Shown here: positions 17,044 to 26,645 of the stretch, one piece after another
Layout: each line of letters starts with the position of its first letter
How positions within the stretch are numbered: the first letter of the stretch is position 1
Assembly (NCBI GenBank): GCA_963805305.1
Contig: CAWDTM010000007.1
Span: 1-64,000 of the forward strand
Source: CAVXEH01 sp963805305
GTDB taxonomy: Bacteria; Chloroflexota; Limnocylindria; QHBO01
Length of the DNA stretch: 64,000 nucleotides
Reading direction: 5' to 3'
Made by a program: the position numbers and the translations under genes
The notes under the pieces: generated by a model
Databases searched by the model: none
What the model saw: only the letters and a program-made list of their open reading frames with translations
Told to the model about the DNA's origin: nothing

Positions 17044-17075
17044 GGCCGGCAGGTGCGATGGTGCACCCGCCGGCC
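17044..17075. terminator. Bidirectional hairpin between convergent genes
   Basis: The inverted repeat GGCCGGC-A-GGTGC with loop GATGGT pairs with GCACC-C-GCCGGCC, a 13-position stem with one mismatch. It lies 2 nt after the TMEM175 stop and 7 nt before the end of the convergent ABC ATPase gene, so it can serve both transcripts. No T-tract. Confidence 0.65.
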
Positions 17076-17082
17076 CGTCGTC

Positions 17083-17841
17083 CTAGGCGGGGGCGAGGAC
17101 CCGCTCGACCCGCGTAGGCGCCGACTCGGGCCCGATCGCGGGCTCCTCGAACGGCTCCTGGATCTTCCCGTCTCGCACCCGGACGATCCGGTCGCAGGCG
17201 TCACCGACCTCGCTGTCGTGCGTCACCAGGATGATCGTCTGGCCGTGTGCGCGGTTGAACTCCCGGAGCATGACCAGCACCTCGTTGCTGCGCTCCGAGT
17301 CGAGGTTGCCGGTGGGCTCGTCGGCGAGGATCAGGGCCGGACGGTTCACGAGCGCCCGCGCGATCGCGACCCTTTGCTGCTCACCACCCGAGAGCTCGGC
17401 GGGACGGTGACCGCCGCGATCCGCGAGCCCGACGAGATCCAGGGCCTCCACGGCGGCGGCCCTCGCCTTCGACCCGCGGATGCCCGCGTAGTCAGCCGCG
17501 AGCAGGACGTTCTCGAGCGCGGTCAGGGTCGGGACCAGGTTGAAGTCCTGGAACACGAACCCCATGGTGCTCGCCCGCATGCGAGTTCGCTCGCTGTCCT
17601 TGAGCCCCACCATCTCGCGCCCATCGAAGCGCAGCTCAGGGGCCGGACCACCGTCCGGGTCGGGAGCGTGGAGGAGGCCCAGGATGTGCATCAGGGTGCT
17701 CTTCCCTGAGCCGGACGGTCCCATGATCGCGATCATCTCGCCGCGCTCAACGGTGACGTCCACGCCGCGCAGGGCCCTGACCGTGTTCCGCCGGCTCAAC
17801 CGGTAGGTCTTCCGCAGATTGCGGCCTTCGAGAAGTGACAT
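17083..17841 (-). CDS. ABC transporter ATPase, MacB/LolD type
   Basis: A 252-residue ATP-binding subunit. The Walker A GPSGSGKST is at residues 41-49, followed by the Q-loop VFQDFNLVPTLTALENV, signature LSGGEQQRVAIARAL, Walker B LILADEPTGNLD and H-loop THD. It pairs with the FtsX/MacB-type permease just upstream. ATG 17841 has GGAGAG at 6 nt. A second ATG at 17874 overlaps the permease stop as ATGA and would add 11 residues, so the start is open between the two. Such pairs move lipids, peptides or antibiotics across the membrane or transmit envelope signals. Confidence 0.9.
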   Translation of the reverse strand: MSLLEGRNLRKTYRLSRRNTVRALRGVDVTVERGEMIAIMGPSGSGKSTLMHILGLLHAPDPDGGPAPELRFDGREMVGLKDSERTRMRASTMGFVFQDFNLVPTLTALENVLLAADYAGIRGSKARAAAVEALDLVGLADRGGHRPAELSGGEQQRVAIARALVNRPALILADEPTGNLDSERSNEVLVMLREFNRAHGQTIILVTHDSEVGDACDRIVRVRDGKIQEPFEEPAIGPESAPTRVERVLAPA

Positions 17842-17870
17842 CGTTCGCTCTCCGAATCGCTGCACGGTGG

Positions 17871-19046
17871 TCATTCGTAGCGCAGCGCGGTGATCGGATC
17901 GAGCCGCGCTGCGCTGAGGGCCGGGACGAATCCGGCGAGCGCACCGAGGATGGTCGCGTACAGGACGGCGGTGATCGCCGTGCTGGTCGTCAGCTGGAAG
18001 AGGACGGTCCCCGAAGATCGTCCAGCCTCATTGCCGAAGAAGACGACGACGGCTCCCAGGGCGAGCCCGATGCTGCCCCCGATGAAGCCGATCAACGCCG
18101 ACTCGGCCACCAGCTCACGCACGATCCGGAACCGGCTGCCTCCAATGGCACGCTTGATGCCGATCTCCCGCGTCCGCTCCGCGATGGCCATGGCCATGGT
18201 GTTGATCACCGACAGTCCGCCCACCACCAGGCTGATCAGGGCGATGCCGACCAGGATCGCGTTCAGCATCGCGGTCGCGGACCCGATCTGCTCGTCGAAG
18301 TCCTTGCCGGTCATCGTCGCCACGTCGGGCAGGGTGCGGCGAATCTGCGCCGCCACGGTCTCCGGATCCGCCCCATCCTTGAGGTAGACGACCATCGAGG
18401 TGGCCACCTGGTTCGCCGAGACTCCCTGCTGGACGATGGGTGGAAGGGAGGCGACCAGCAGCTGCTGCGCCGCCCTCATCGGAACCATCGCCTCCTGGTC
18501 AGGAGCCGTCAGAGTCGGCTCCAGGATTCCCACCACGGTGAAGGGGACCCCTCGCAGCTCGATCGTATCGCCCACCTGCTTCTCGTACTTCTGGGCGATG
18601 TCCGACCCGAGCACGGTGACGCTCTGGCCCTCGTCGGAGGTCGCGAGCCCGCGGCCGGTTGCGTAGGTCGTCTCGAAGGTCTCGCGTCCCTGGGTCGCGC
18701 CGGGGACCTGGCCGCCGATCATGGGCGGCACGCCCATCGACACGCCGGATGGTTGCTCGTCCATGAGCATCATCACGGTCGGCACCACGACGTCGATGCC
18801 GGGCACGGCAGTGAGCTGGTCGGCCACGGCGAGAGACATCGGCGCGGCGCTGAAGCCGCCCGTGCCGCCGGAGCTGTCGCTGACGATGACCTTGTCGGCG
18901 TAGTACGAGCTGCCGCCCTGGACCAGGGCGGTGATCTTGTTGGCCATGGACCCGAAGACCACCAGGGCCCAAATGCCGATGGTGATGCCAAGGACGGTCA
19001 GCGTGGTCCGCAGCTTTCGCCGTCCAAGGTTGCGCAGGTAGTGCAT
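17871..19046 (-). CDS. ABC transporter permease, FtsX/MacB family
   Basis: A 391-residue permease. The N-terminal helix (LRRTTLTVLGITIGIWALVVFGSM-like, residues about 11-33) is followed by a large extracytoplasmic MacB-like domain up to about residue 260. Three helices come at the C-terminus, including the conserved AIAERTREIGIKRAIGGSRFRI motif. Start at ATG 19046, with GGGAGA 7 nt upstream. There is no adjacent MacA-type adaptor, so this looks like a two-component Gram-positive-style exporter or lipoprotein/cell-division transporter. Confidence 0.9.
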   Translation of the reverse strand: MHYLRNLGRRKLRTTLTVLGITIGIWALVVFGSMANKITALVQGGSSYYADKVIVSDSSGGTGGFSAAPMSLAVADQLTAVPGIDVVVPTVMMLMDEQPSGVSMGVPPMIGGQVPGATQGRETFETTYATGRGLATSDEGQSVTVLGSDIAQKYEKQVGDTIELRGVPFTVVGILEPTLTAPDQEAMVPMRAAQQLLVASLPPIVQQGVSANQVATSMVVYLKDGADPETVAAQIRRTLPDVATMTGKDFDEQIGSATAMLNAILVGIALISLVVGGLSVINTMAMAIAERTREIGIKRAIGGSRFRIVRELVAESALIGFIGGSIGLALGAVVVFFGNEAGRSSGTVLFQLTTSTAITAVLYATILGALAGFVPALSAARLDPITALRYE

Positions 19047-19168
19047 CGCGTCGTCTCCCATACGATCGCGGAGCGTCCTCGGCCAGCGCGATCCTCGTCG
19101 GCCGCGGGCTTCTCGTACAGGTCCAAGAGTCCCGATATGGAGGCGACTGTTCCGTTGTTCGCGGCCCG

Positions 19169-19717
19169 CTACCCCGGGATCGCCGACGGGTCGTCCCGGC
19201 GCAGCAGGATCCCCAGGAACTCCTTCCACGGGCCGACCGCGGCGTCGTGCGAGCCGGCGAGGCCCGCGTATACCTGGCTGACGTGATCGAGGTCGTGGAC
19301 GGCCCACGTGGAAAGGAGCTGCCGCAGGGTCACCTCGCCCAGGGACGGGTGGAGGCCACGTCGATCGAGGTCCGCGTCGCCGACCATTTCCGGCAGGGTG
19401 GCGAGGTTCTCCGCCCGGAGGGTTGCGAAGCGCTCGATCAGCTCGTCGAGCGGGACCCCGGCGTCGCGCTCGAGCATGGCGAACCGCTCGAAGCGGTCGA
19501 ACGGGCGCGCTATGCCTTCCTCCAGGATCCGGCGCGTGCGCGACATCCAGTCCGTCTGGTCCGCGGTGATGAGGTGCCCGACCACGTCGCGCGGACGCCA
19601 TCCATCGGCAGTGTCGGGCGTGTCGATCCACGCCGGTGGCAGGCCACGGAGCAGCGCACGCAGCACCTCCGGCGTGCGGGCAAGCAGGTTCGTCGTCTCG
19701 GCCACGAAATCGGTCAT
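19169..19717 (-). CDS. DinB-like putative metal-dependent protein
   Basis: A 182-residue four-helix-bundle protein of the DinB/YfiT superfamily. Its metal-ligand histidines are visible: VVGHLITADQTDW near residue 48 and HDLDHVSQVY near residue 140. ATG 19717 follows AGGAGG with a 7-nt spacer. Relatives act as thiol-dependent S-transferases (bacillithiol or mycothiol) or are uncharacterised. It is monocistronic, and its promoter region contains one copy of the 38-bp dispersed repeat. Confidence 0.8.
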   Translation of the reverse strand: MTDFVAETTNLLARTPEVLRALLRGLPPAWIDTPDTADGWRPRDVVGHLITADQTDWMSRTRRILEEGIARPFDRFERFAMLERDAGVPLDELIERFATLRAENLATLPEMVGDADLDRRGLHPSLGEVTLRQLLSTWAVHDLDHVSQVYAGLAGSHDAAVGPWKEFLGILLRRDDPSAIPG

Positions 19718-20069
19718 GTGCACACCTCCTGGCCCTGCGGGGCCGCCGCCCAGAGTATCGGACCGCGTCCGCGGATCGGTGGCCGGCCTGTTTGTGCGGA
19801 GTGCACAGATCCGGGTGAGCGGCGCGCCCTGCTTGCGCGGGCTGACTACCGGGGGACCGTCGACGGGTCCTCGCGCCGGAAGCGAGAGCCAAGCGCGCTG
19901 TCACCCGCCCCCGACCGCGGTCCAGCGACTCCTTGCGGGGCCCGGAAACCCACGGCGGCAACAGACCGCGACGCACATTGCAGGGGCTAGCCAACCCGGG
20001 ACCTTTGTACTAGGGTAGCTGGCAGAGCCGCGATGCTACCCCGAGCAATGCGGTGCAGGGGAGGTGCCC
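19718..20069. other. Intergenic region between divergent genes with repeat copy
   Basis: This 352-bp gap lies between the DinB-like gene (minus) and the giant surface protein (plus). It contains the first copy of a 38-bp repeat at 19792-19829. GGGGAGG at 20058-20064 is the ribosome binding site for the ATG at 20070. I see no convincing gene, and no promoter box I would defend. Confidence 0.5.
19792..19829. repeat. 38-bp dispersed repeat, copy 1
   Basis: Identical over 38 bp to 29859-29896; bases on both sides differ, so the repeat has sharp limits. It starts TTGTGCGGAGTGCACAG and ends GGCGCGCCC. Two small hairpins can form: TGTGC-GGAGT-GCACA, and GGGTG-AGCGGCG-CGCCC with one wobble pair. The copy is 75 bp upstream of the DinB-like gene start and 241 bp upstream of the surface-protein start. 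Confidence 0.9.
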
Positions 20070-23000
20070 ATGACCCCGCGCCGGCTGCCTGATTCGCTGT
20101 CCGCGTCCGCCTATGGCCGGGCCCAGCGCTCGCGACGCGTTTCGACTCTTTTGGTGCTCCTGGCGTTCCTCGTCGCCGTCGCATCACCCAACATCGCGCC
20201 TCGGATGGTCCAGGCCGCCGTCACCGATGCTGACCTCACGATCTACCAGAGTGGCCCGGACGGTGTTGCCACCGGCGCGGACTTCTCCTACCTGATCGAG
20301 CTCTTCAATGGAGGCCCCGCATCTGCCACCGGCGTCACGGTGACGGACACCCTGCCGGCCGGCGTCACGTTCGGCAGCGCTTCGCCCACACAGGGCACAT
20401 GCGATGAAGCCGCTGGTGTGGTGACCTGCGACCTCGGATCTGTGAGCACCGGCACGTTCCCAACCATCACGCTGTCCGTCACGGCGCCCGCGACGACCGG
20501 CGACATCACGAACTCGGCCACTGTGCAGGGCGCCGAAGTAGATCCGAACACCGCCGACAACGTAGCGGACTGGACGACGTCGGTGTTTGAGCCGCAGGTT
20601 GACCTGTCCGTCTACGCCTACGCGGATGCGTCGCCCGTGGTAACGGGCGCACCATTGACCTACACCGTCGAGGTGGACAACTCCGGCACACTCGATGCCA
20701 CCGGGGTCGTCCTCGCCGACACGCTTCCCGCTGGCGTTGCCTTTCAATCCGCATCCCCCGGGTGCACGCAAGCTGCCGGCGTCGTCACCTGCATACTGGG
20801 AGATCTGGCAGCATCCGATTTCGCGCAGGTCGAGATCGCGGTTGTGGCCCCGGCCAGCCCGGGCACCATCACGAATTCTGTCGAGGTGACGGGGGACCAG
20901 GCGGACGCGTACCCGGACGACAACACGACATCCATTGATATCGAGGTCGTGGCACCCAGCGCGGACCTGTCAATCTACCAGTTCGATTCGGCCGATCCGG
21001 TTGGCACTGGCGACAGCGTCACCTACACCGTCACCGTTGGCAACGGCGGCCCACTCGACGCGACCAACGTGACGATGACCGATACGTTGCCGACAGGCTC
21101 GACGTTCGTGTCGGCCACGCCCACGAGCGGGTCGTGCGGCGAGGCCGCGGGGATCGTCACCTGTGGCCTCGGCACCGTCGCCTACTTCGACAGCGTCGAC
21201 GTGGATGTCACGGTTACTGCTCCAGGGACGCCAGCCACGATCACGAATTCGGTCGGCGTGTCGGCGGACCAGGACGACACCGACCCCGCGAACAACAACT
21301 CGACCGAGGACACCCAGGTCGTCATGCCAGCGGCGGATCTGGCGGTGACGAAATCCGATGCCCCTGACCCCGTGGCGCCTGGGGGCGCCGTAACCTACAC
21401 CGTCGATGTCACGAACCTGGGTCCGGTGCCGGCCACCGGGGTGACGCTGGTCGACACGCTGCCGGGGGACGCTACCTTCGTCTCTGCCGAACCGGCCCTG
21501 TCGTGTGCGGAAGCGAGTGGGACGGTTACCTGCGACCTCGGGGATATCGGGGCATCCAGCACGCAGATCGTGACGATCGTGGTCACCGCGCCGAGCTTCG
21601 AGACCACGCTGTCGAGCGCCGCCAGCGTTTCAGCGTCTTCGCCGACCGACCCCGACCTGTCGAACAATGACGTCATCGAGACGACCGCCGTCCGTACGCC
21701 GACCTGCACCTCCAACACACTGGCGCCGAATGACGATGGGTCCACCGGCCTCGTCGACATCGGCTTCACGATCAACTTCTTCGGTAGCGATTACTCCCAG
21801 CTGTACGTCAACAACAACGGGAACGTCACCTTCACCGAACCGCTGGTTGCCTTCACGCCCGATCCGATCGTGGGCACTGGGCTTCCGATCATCGCGCCCT
21901 TCTGGGCGGACGTGGACACGCGGGCCGCCGGCTCAGCGCCGGTCACCTACGGCCAGACCACGTTCGAAGGACACCCTGCGTTCTGCGTCGAGTGGAGCGG
22001 GGTGGGGTACTACGCGGGACACGACGACCTGCTGAACGACTTCGACCTCTTGCTGGTGGACCGCTCGGACGTCGCGGCCGGGGACTTCGACATGATCTTC
22101 ACCTACCGCCAGGTCGAGTGGGAGACCGGTGATGCCAGCAGTGGCGTTGGTGGACTTGGCGGGATATCGGCCCGGGCCGGCTACTCAAATGGCGACACCG
22201 GCGACCTGGGCGGGTCACTGGAGCTGCCGGGTTCGGCAGTCAACGGCGGCCTGCTGGATTCCAACCTGGCCACCGGACTGGTCCACAACATGCGCAACAG
22301 CTCCACACCGGGCGTCTACGTCTTCCCGGTGCGCAACGGCGCGCCGCCCCCACCCACTGCGGACCTCCAGATCACAAAGGCCGATGCCGTCGACCCAGTG
22401 GACAGCGGGACGGACATCACCTACACGATCACGGTCACCAACAACGGCCCCGATGCGGCAACCGGTGTCACGATGGACGACACCCTGCCGTCGGAGGTCT
22501 CTTTCGTCTCTGCCGATTCGGATGTCGGAAGCTGCGCGGAGACGAGCGGAACGGTGAGCTGCGACATCGGTAGCCTGGCTCCGGGCGCCGTCGCCACCGT
22601 CACGCTGGTCGTGACCGCCCCCGTGGTTGGCACCACCACCGATGTGACCAACTCTGCCACCGTGACCGGCGACCAGGCCGATTCGGACACCGCCAACAAC
22701 ACGGCCGCGCAGACAACGACGGTCAGCGGACCGAACAATCCGCCGACGGCGACCGATGACGACGCGTCCACCAACGAAACGCGACCGACCACGATCGACG
22801 TGCTCGGCAATGACACCGATCCCGACTTCGACACGCTCTCCGTCACGAACAACACGGCACCTGCCAACGGGACGGTTGACTGCTCATCCGGCACCGAATG
22901 CATCTACACACCCAACGCCGGGTACATCGGCGGAGATACCTTCGACTACACCGTTTCAGACGGAGAGCTGACTGACGTCGGCACCGTCACGATCACGGTC

Positions 23001-26000
23001 CTGGCCTGCCCGGTCCTTGCCGACGCGATTGACGGCGGCGGCATCGTCACGGGCCAGGAGTGGATCGCATGCAGCTCGGCGGGCGCATCTGCTGCCACCG
23101 GCGTCCATCCCGCCCACATGACGCCGGACGGCGCGACGCTGGGTCTGCTGACGACCGGCACGGCGGCGGGCGTTGAGAACCCGGACCCCGGCACGTTCCT
23201 CTCGACTGCCAACGGCCTTTCGCTTCGCGGTGCGCAGGATGTCTCGATCCTGAAGCTGGATCTTGGCGTACCCACCGGAATGAATTGCCTTGGTTTCGAC
23301 CTGGTCTTCGGTTCTGAGGAGTATCCGCAATACGTCGGCGCGTTCAACGACGCCTTCCTGGCCGAGCTCGACACGTCGACCTGGTCCGTCAGTGGCAACA
23401 TCATTTCCGCCCCGAACAACTTCGCCTTCGACCACCTCGGGGGGGTCGTGAGCGTGAACAGCGCGTTCTTCGACGCCTCTACGGTGGTCACCGATGCCGG
23501 CGTCGCCTACAACGGGCTGACCAGCCTGCTGGCGGTCCGAACGCCTGTCACGCCCGGATCGCACGCGCTGTACCTGTCCATCTTCGATGCCAATGACGAG
23601 ATCTTTGACTCGGGCGCCTTCGTCGACCACCTCGTGGCATTCAACGCCCCATCGGGTGAATGCACCGCCGGCGCCAACCAGCCGCCATCCGCGGTCGGTG
23701 ACTCGTTCGGATCGATCGAGGACTCGGTCGACAACTTGCTCGATGTCCTGGCCAACGACACCGATCCCGACACCGATCCGATCTCTCTGAACGCGGTCAC
23801 CGTTGCCCCGCAGCACGGAACGGCAACCGTTGATGCAGGCACCCAGCGGGTGCTCTACACACCCGACGCCAACTACAACGGTCTCGACAGCTTCACCTAC
23901 CAGATATCCGACGGGCGCGGCGCCTTCGCGAGTGCGATCGCAAACCTTACGGTCCTGCCAGTTAACGACCAGCCCACGGCCGCCGATGACGCCGTCACAC
24001 CCCCACAGGACACGCCGCTCGACATCAACCTCGGTCCCCTGGTTGCCGACATTGAGACCGCCACGGCGGACCTCACCTACGAGATCGTCGACAGCCCGCT
24101 GCACGGCAGCCTGTCGGGGTCCGGGCCGGTATTCACGTACGCACCCGACGCCGGGTACGCCGGCGCCGACTCGTTCACCTATCGCGTGACCGATCGCGGC
24201 GACCCTGACAACTGCACCGGTGGTCTGCCGGCCTGCACCTCGAGCCTGACGAGCACGACCCAGACCATCTCGATCGATGTCCTCGCGGGCACCTACACCC
24301 TGGACGTGACCCCCGCCGGTGACGGCAGCGGGACGGTGACCAGCCTCCCGGCCGGCATCGACTGCGGCCTGACCTGCAGCGCGCCCTACAGCGCCGGCAG
24401 CAGCGTGACCCTGACCGCCAGCCCGGATGCCGGCTCGCTGTTCAGTGGCTGGAGCGGTGACTGCTCCGGCAGCGGTGACTGCATCCTGACCATGGACGGC
24501 GACCACAGCGTGACCGCCACCTTCAGCCTGCCGACCTACACCCTGGACGTGACCCCCGCCGGTGACGGCAGCGGGACGGTGACCAGCCTCCCGGCCGGCA
24601 TCGACTGCGGCCTGACCTGCAGCGCGCCCTACAGCGCCGGCAGCAGCGTGACCCTGACCGCCAGCCCGGATGCCGGCTCGCTGTTCAGTGGCTGGAGCGG
24701 TGACTGCTCCGGCAGCGGTGACTGCATCCTGACCATGGACGGCGACCACAGCGTGACCGCCACCTTCAGCCTGCCGACCTACACCCTGGACGTGACCCCC
24801 GCCGGTGACGGCAGCGGGACGGTGACCAGCCTCCCGGCCGGCATCGACTGCGGCCTGACCTGCAGCGCGCCCTACAGCGCCGGCAGCAGCGTGACCCTGA
24901 CCGCCAGCCCGAATGCCGGCTCGCTGTTCAGTGGCTGGAGCGGTGACTGCTCCGGCAGCGGTGACTGCATCCTGACCATGGACGGCGACCACAGCGTGAC
25001 CGCCACCTTCAGCCTGCCGACCTACACCCTGGACGTGACCCCCGCCGGTGACGGCAGCGGGACGGTGACCAGCCTCCCGGCCGGCATCGACTGCGGCCTG
25101 ACCTGCAGCGCGCCCTACAGCGCCGGCAGCAGCGTGACCCTGACCGCCAGCCCGAATGCCGGCTCGCTGTTCAGTGGCTGGAGCGGTGACTGCTCCGGCA
25201 GCGGTGACTGCATCCTGACCATGGACGGCGACCACAGCGTGACCGCCACCTTCAGCCTGCCGACCTACACCCTGGACGTGACCCCCGCCGGTGACGGCAG
25301 CGGGACGGTGACCAGCCTCCCGGCCGGCATCGACTGCGGCCTGACCTGCAGCGCGCCCTACAGCGCCGGCAGCAGCGTGACCCTGACCGCCAGCCCGGAT
25401 GCCGGCTCGCTGTTCAGTGGCTGGAGCGGTGACTGCTCCGGCAGCGGTGACTGCATCCTGACCATGGACGGCGACCACAGCGTGACCGCCACCTTCAGCC
25501 TGCCGACCTACACCCTGGACGTGACCCCCGCCGGTGACGGCAGCGGGACGGTGACCAGCCTCCCGGCCGGCATCGACTGCGGCCTGACCTGCAGCGCGCC
25601 CTACAGCGCCGGCAGCAGCGTGACCCTGACCGCCAGCCCGGATGCCGGCTCGCTGTTCAGTGGCTGGAGCGGTGACTGCTCCGGCAGCGGTGACTGCATC
25701 CTGACCATGGACGGCGACCACAGCGTGACCGCCACCTTCAGCCTGCCGATTCTGCCGTCTGCGGATCTGAATGTCAGTCAGACCGATGCGCCGGATCCAG
25801 TCACCGGCGGGAACGCCCTCAACTACACGGTGAGCGTCACGAACCTCGGACCTGACTCAGCCACGAACGTCGTCGTGACGGACATCCTGCCTGCCAGCGT
25901 CACATTCAATAGTGCCGAAGGGGCAGCGTGTACGTTCGCCTCAGGAGTCGTGACCTGTGTCATCGCAAGCCTGGCACCCGGGGAGACGGTGACGGTGTCG

Positions 26001-26585
26001 ATCACCGTCGGCTGTCCCGCGGTCACGACCGCCACCGCGGTCACGAACATGGTCTCCGTGAACGGCGACCAGATGGACCCTGACACGGCGAACAACATGT
26101 CGGCCGCCACGTCCACGATCGAACCAGCGGCTTCTGATCCCGACACAGCCAGTGGATGGATCACGGCCGCAGGCGGAACGGTTAAGACCGGCGGGCGCGG
26201 GGGGACCTCGCGCAAGGACCAGATGACCACCGAGGTGGCCGTGCCACCGGGATACCCCGGAGAGGTGACGATCAGCGAAGGCCCGATCACCTCATGCGCG
26301 AGCGGTTTCACGTGCTTCGGTCAGCAGGCGGACATCACCGCGCCGACCACAACGGCAGCACAGCCACTGCGCATCACCTTCCGATACCATCCCTCTGCCC
26401 TCCCCCCGTCCACCCAGCTCAACGAGATCGTGATGTTCCACGACGACGCACCGCTACCGCGATGTGACAGTACGAGCGGGATCGCTGCGCCTGATCCGTG
26501 CACGCTTTCGATCGCGCGGATTCGCGGCGAGATCACGATCGTCGTGCTCACCTCGACGAATGGAAGGTGGCGCGGCGGCTCCTGA
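20070..26585 (+). CDS. Giant secreted DUF11 / NIDO / choice-of-anchor L repeat protein
   Basis: A 2,171-residue extracellular protein. ATG 20070 is placed 5 nt after GGGGAGG; the GTG at 20064 lies inside that site. The signal peptide runs to about residue 50 (VSTLLVLLAFLVAVA, cleavage near VQAA). Domains by residue: DUF11 repeats at 51, 176, 296 and 420; NIDO-like 545-758 (YVNNNGNVTF, FWADVDTR); DUF11 761-885; Big_9/cadherin-like 889-975; choice-of-anchor L 980-1203 (VFGSEEYPQYVG, DAFL); two more Big_9-like modules to about 1405; six 81-residue InlB-like repeats 1408-1893; a last DUF11 1894-2022; and an unclassified C-terminal domain 2023-2171. There is no LPXTG or PEP-CTERM anchor, so attachment must be by another route. 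A role in adhesion or a surface layer is inferred. Confidence 0.9.
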   Translation: MTPRRLPDSLSASAYGRAQRSRRVSTLLVLLAFLVAVASPNIAPRMVQAAVTDADLTIYQSGPDGVATGADFSYLIELFNGGPASATGVTVTDTLPAGVTFGSASPTQGTCDEAAGVVTCDLGSVSTGTFPTITLSVTAPATTGDITNSATVQGAEVDPNTADNVADWTTSVFEPQVDLSVYAYADASPVVTGAPLTYTVEVDNSGTLDATGVVLADTLPAGVAFQSASPGCTQAAGVVTCILGDLAASDFAQVEIAVVAPASPGTITNSVEVTGDQADAYPDDNTTSIDIEVVAPSADLSIYQFDSADPVGTGDSVTYTVTVGNGGPLDATNVTMTDTLPTGSTFVSATPTSGSCGEAAGIVTCGLGTVAYFDSVDVDVTVTAPGTPATITNSVGVSADQDDTDPANNNSTEDTQVVMPAADLAVTKSDAPDPVAPGGAVTYTVDVTNLGPVPATGVTLVDTLPGDATFVSAEPALSCAEASGTVTCDLGDIGASSTQIVTIVVTAPSFETTLSSAASVSASSPTDPDLSNNDVIETTAVRTPTCTSNTLAPNDDGSTGLVDIGFTINFFGSDYSQLYVNNNGNVTFTEPLVAFTPDPIVGTGLPIIAPFWADVDTRAAGSAPVTYGQTTFEGHPAFCVEWSGVGYYAGHDDLLNDFDLLLVDRSDVAAGDFDMIFTYRQVEWETGDASSGVGGLGGISARAGYSNGDTGDLGGSLELPGSAVNGGLLDSNLATGLVHNMRNSSTPGVYVFPVRNGAPPPPTADLQITKADAVDPVDSGTDITYTITVTNNGPDAATGVTMDDTLPSEVSFVSADSDVGSCAETSGTVSCDIGSLAPGAVATVTLVVTAPVVGTTTDVTNSATVTGDQADSDTANNTAAQTTTVSGPNNPPTATDDDASTNETRPTTIDVLGNDTDPDFDTLSVTNNTAPANGTVDCSSGTECIYTPNAGYIGGDTFDYTVSDGELTDVGTVTITVLACPVLADAIDGGGIVTGQEWIACSSAGASAATGVHPAHMTPDGATLGLLTTGTAAGVENPDPGTFLSTANGLSLRGAQDVSILKLDLGVPTGMNCLGFDLVFGSEEYPQYVGAFNDAFLAELDTSTWSVSGNIISAPNNFAFDHLGGVVSVNSAFFDASTVVTDAGVAYNGLTSLLAVRTPVTPGSHALYLSIFDANDEIFDSGAFVDHLVAFNAPSGECTAGANQPPSAVGDSFGSIEDSVDNLLDVLANDTDPDTDPISLNAVTVAPQHGTATVDAGTQRVLYTPDANYNGLDSFTYQISDGRGAFASAIANLTVLPVNDQPTAADDAVTPPQDTPLDINLGPLVADIETATADLTYEIVDSPLHGSLSGSGPVFTYAPDAGYAGADSFTYRVTDRGDPDNCTGGLPACTSSLTSTTQTISIDVLAGTYTLDVTPAGDGSGTVTSLPAGIDCGLTCSAPYSAGSSVTLTASPDAGSLFSGWSGDCSGSGDCILTMDGDHSVTATFSLPTYTLDVTPAGDGSGTVTSLPAGIDCGLTCSAPYSAGSSVTLTASPDAGSLFSGWSGDCSGSGDCILTMDGDHSVTATFSLPTYTLDVTPAGDGSGTVTSLPAGIDCGLTCSAPYSAGSSVTLTASPNAGSLFSGWSGDCSGSGDCILTMDGDHSVTATFSLPTYTLDVTPAGDGSGTVTSLPAGIDCGLTCSAPYSAGSSVTLTASPNAGSLFSGWSGDCSGSGDCILTMDGDHSVTATFSLPTYTLDVTPAGDGSGTVTSLPAGIDCGLTCSAPYSAGSSVTLTASPDAGSLFSGWSGDCSGSGDCILTMDGDHSVTATFSLPTYTLDVTPAGDGSGTVTSLPAGIDCGLTCSAPYSAGSSVTLTASPDAGSLFSGWSGDCSGSGDCILTMDGDHSVTATFSLPILPSADLNVSQTDAPDPVTGGNALNYTVSVTNLGPDSATNVVVTDILPASVTFNSAEGAACTFASGVVTCVIASLAPGETVTVSITVGCPAVTTATAVTNMVSVNGDQMDPDTANNMSAATSTIEPAASDPDTASGWITAAGGTVKTGGRGGTSRKDQMTTEVAVPPGYPGEVTISEGPITSCASGFTCFGQQADITAPTTTAAQPLRITFRYHPSALPPSTQLNEIVMFHDDAPLPRCDSTSGIAAPDPCTLSIARIRGEITIVVLTSTNGRWRGGS
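24291..25748 (+). repeat. Six near-identical 243-bp tandem repeats in coding sequence
   Basis: Units start at 24291, 24534, 24777, 25020, 25263 and 25506 and keep frame (81 codons each). Each encodes a Divergent-InlB-like module beginning TYTLDVTPAGDGSGTVTSLP and ending VTATFSLP, with four Cys (DCGLTC, GDCSGSGDC). The units are almost identical in DNA. The clearest difference is one base giving SPDAG in units 1, 2, 5, 6 and SPNAG in units 3, 4. Synonymous sites are also conserved, so the array expanded recently or is homogenised by gene conversion. Confidence 0.95.
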
Positions 26586-26645
26586 CGCCATGAGCGGTGG
26601 TCGGCGCCGCGCATTTGGGGGATCGCCCCGTCCTAGACTCGCAGC

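Noticed and set aside
22956..25721. A very long open frame on the minus strand, antisense to the repeat region of the giant surface protein.
   Set aside because: It is produced by the in-frame 243-bp repeats and high GC; its product is a low-complexity repeat of Gly/Ala/His-rich sequence with no start signal, while the plus strand encodes clear domains.
24291..25748. Tandem repeats considered as a CRISPR array.
   Set aside because: Units are 243 bp, contiguous without variable spacers, and lie inside one reading frame.
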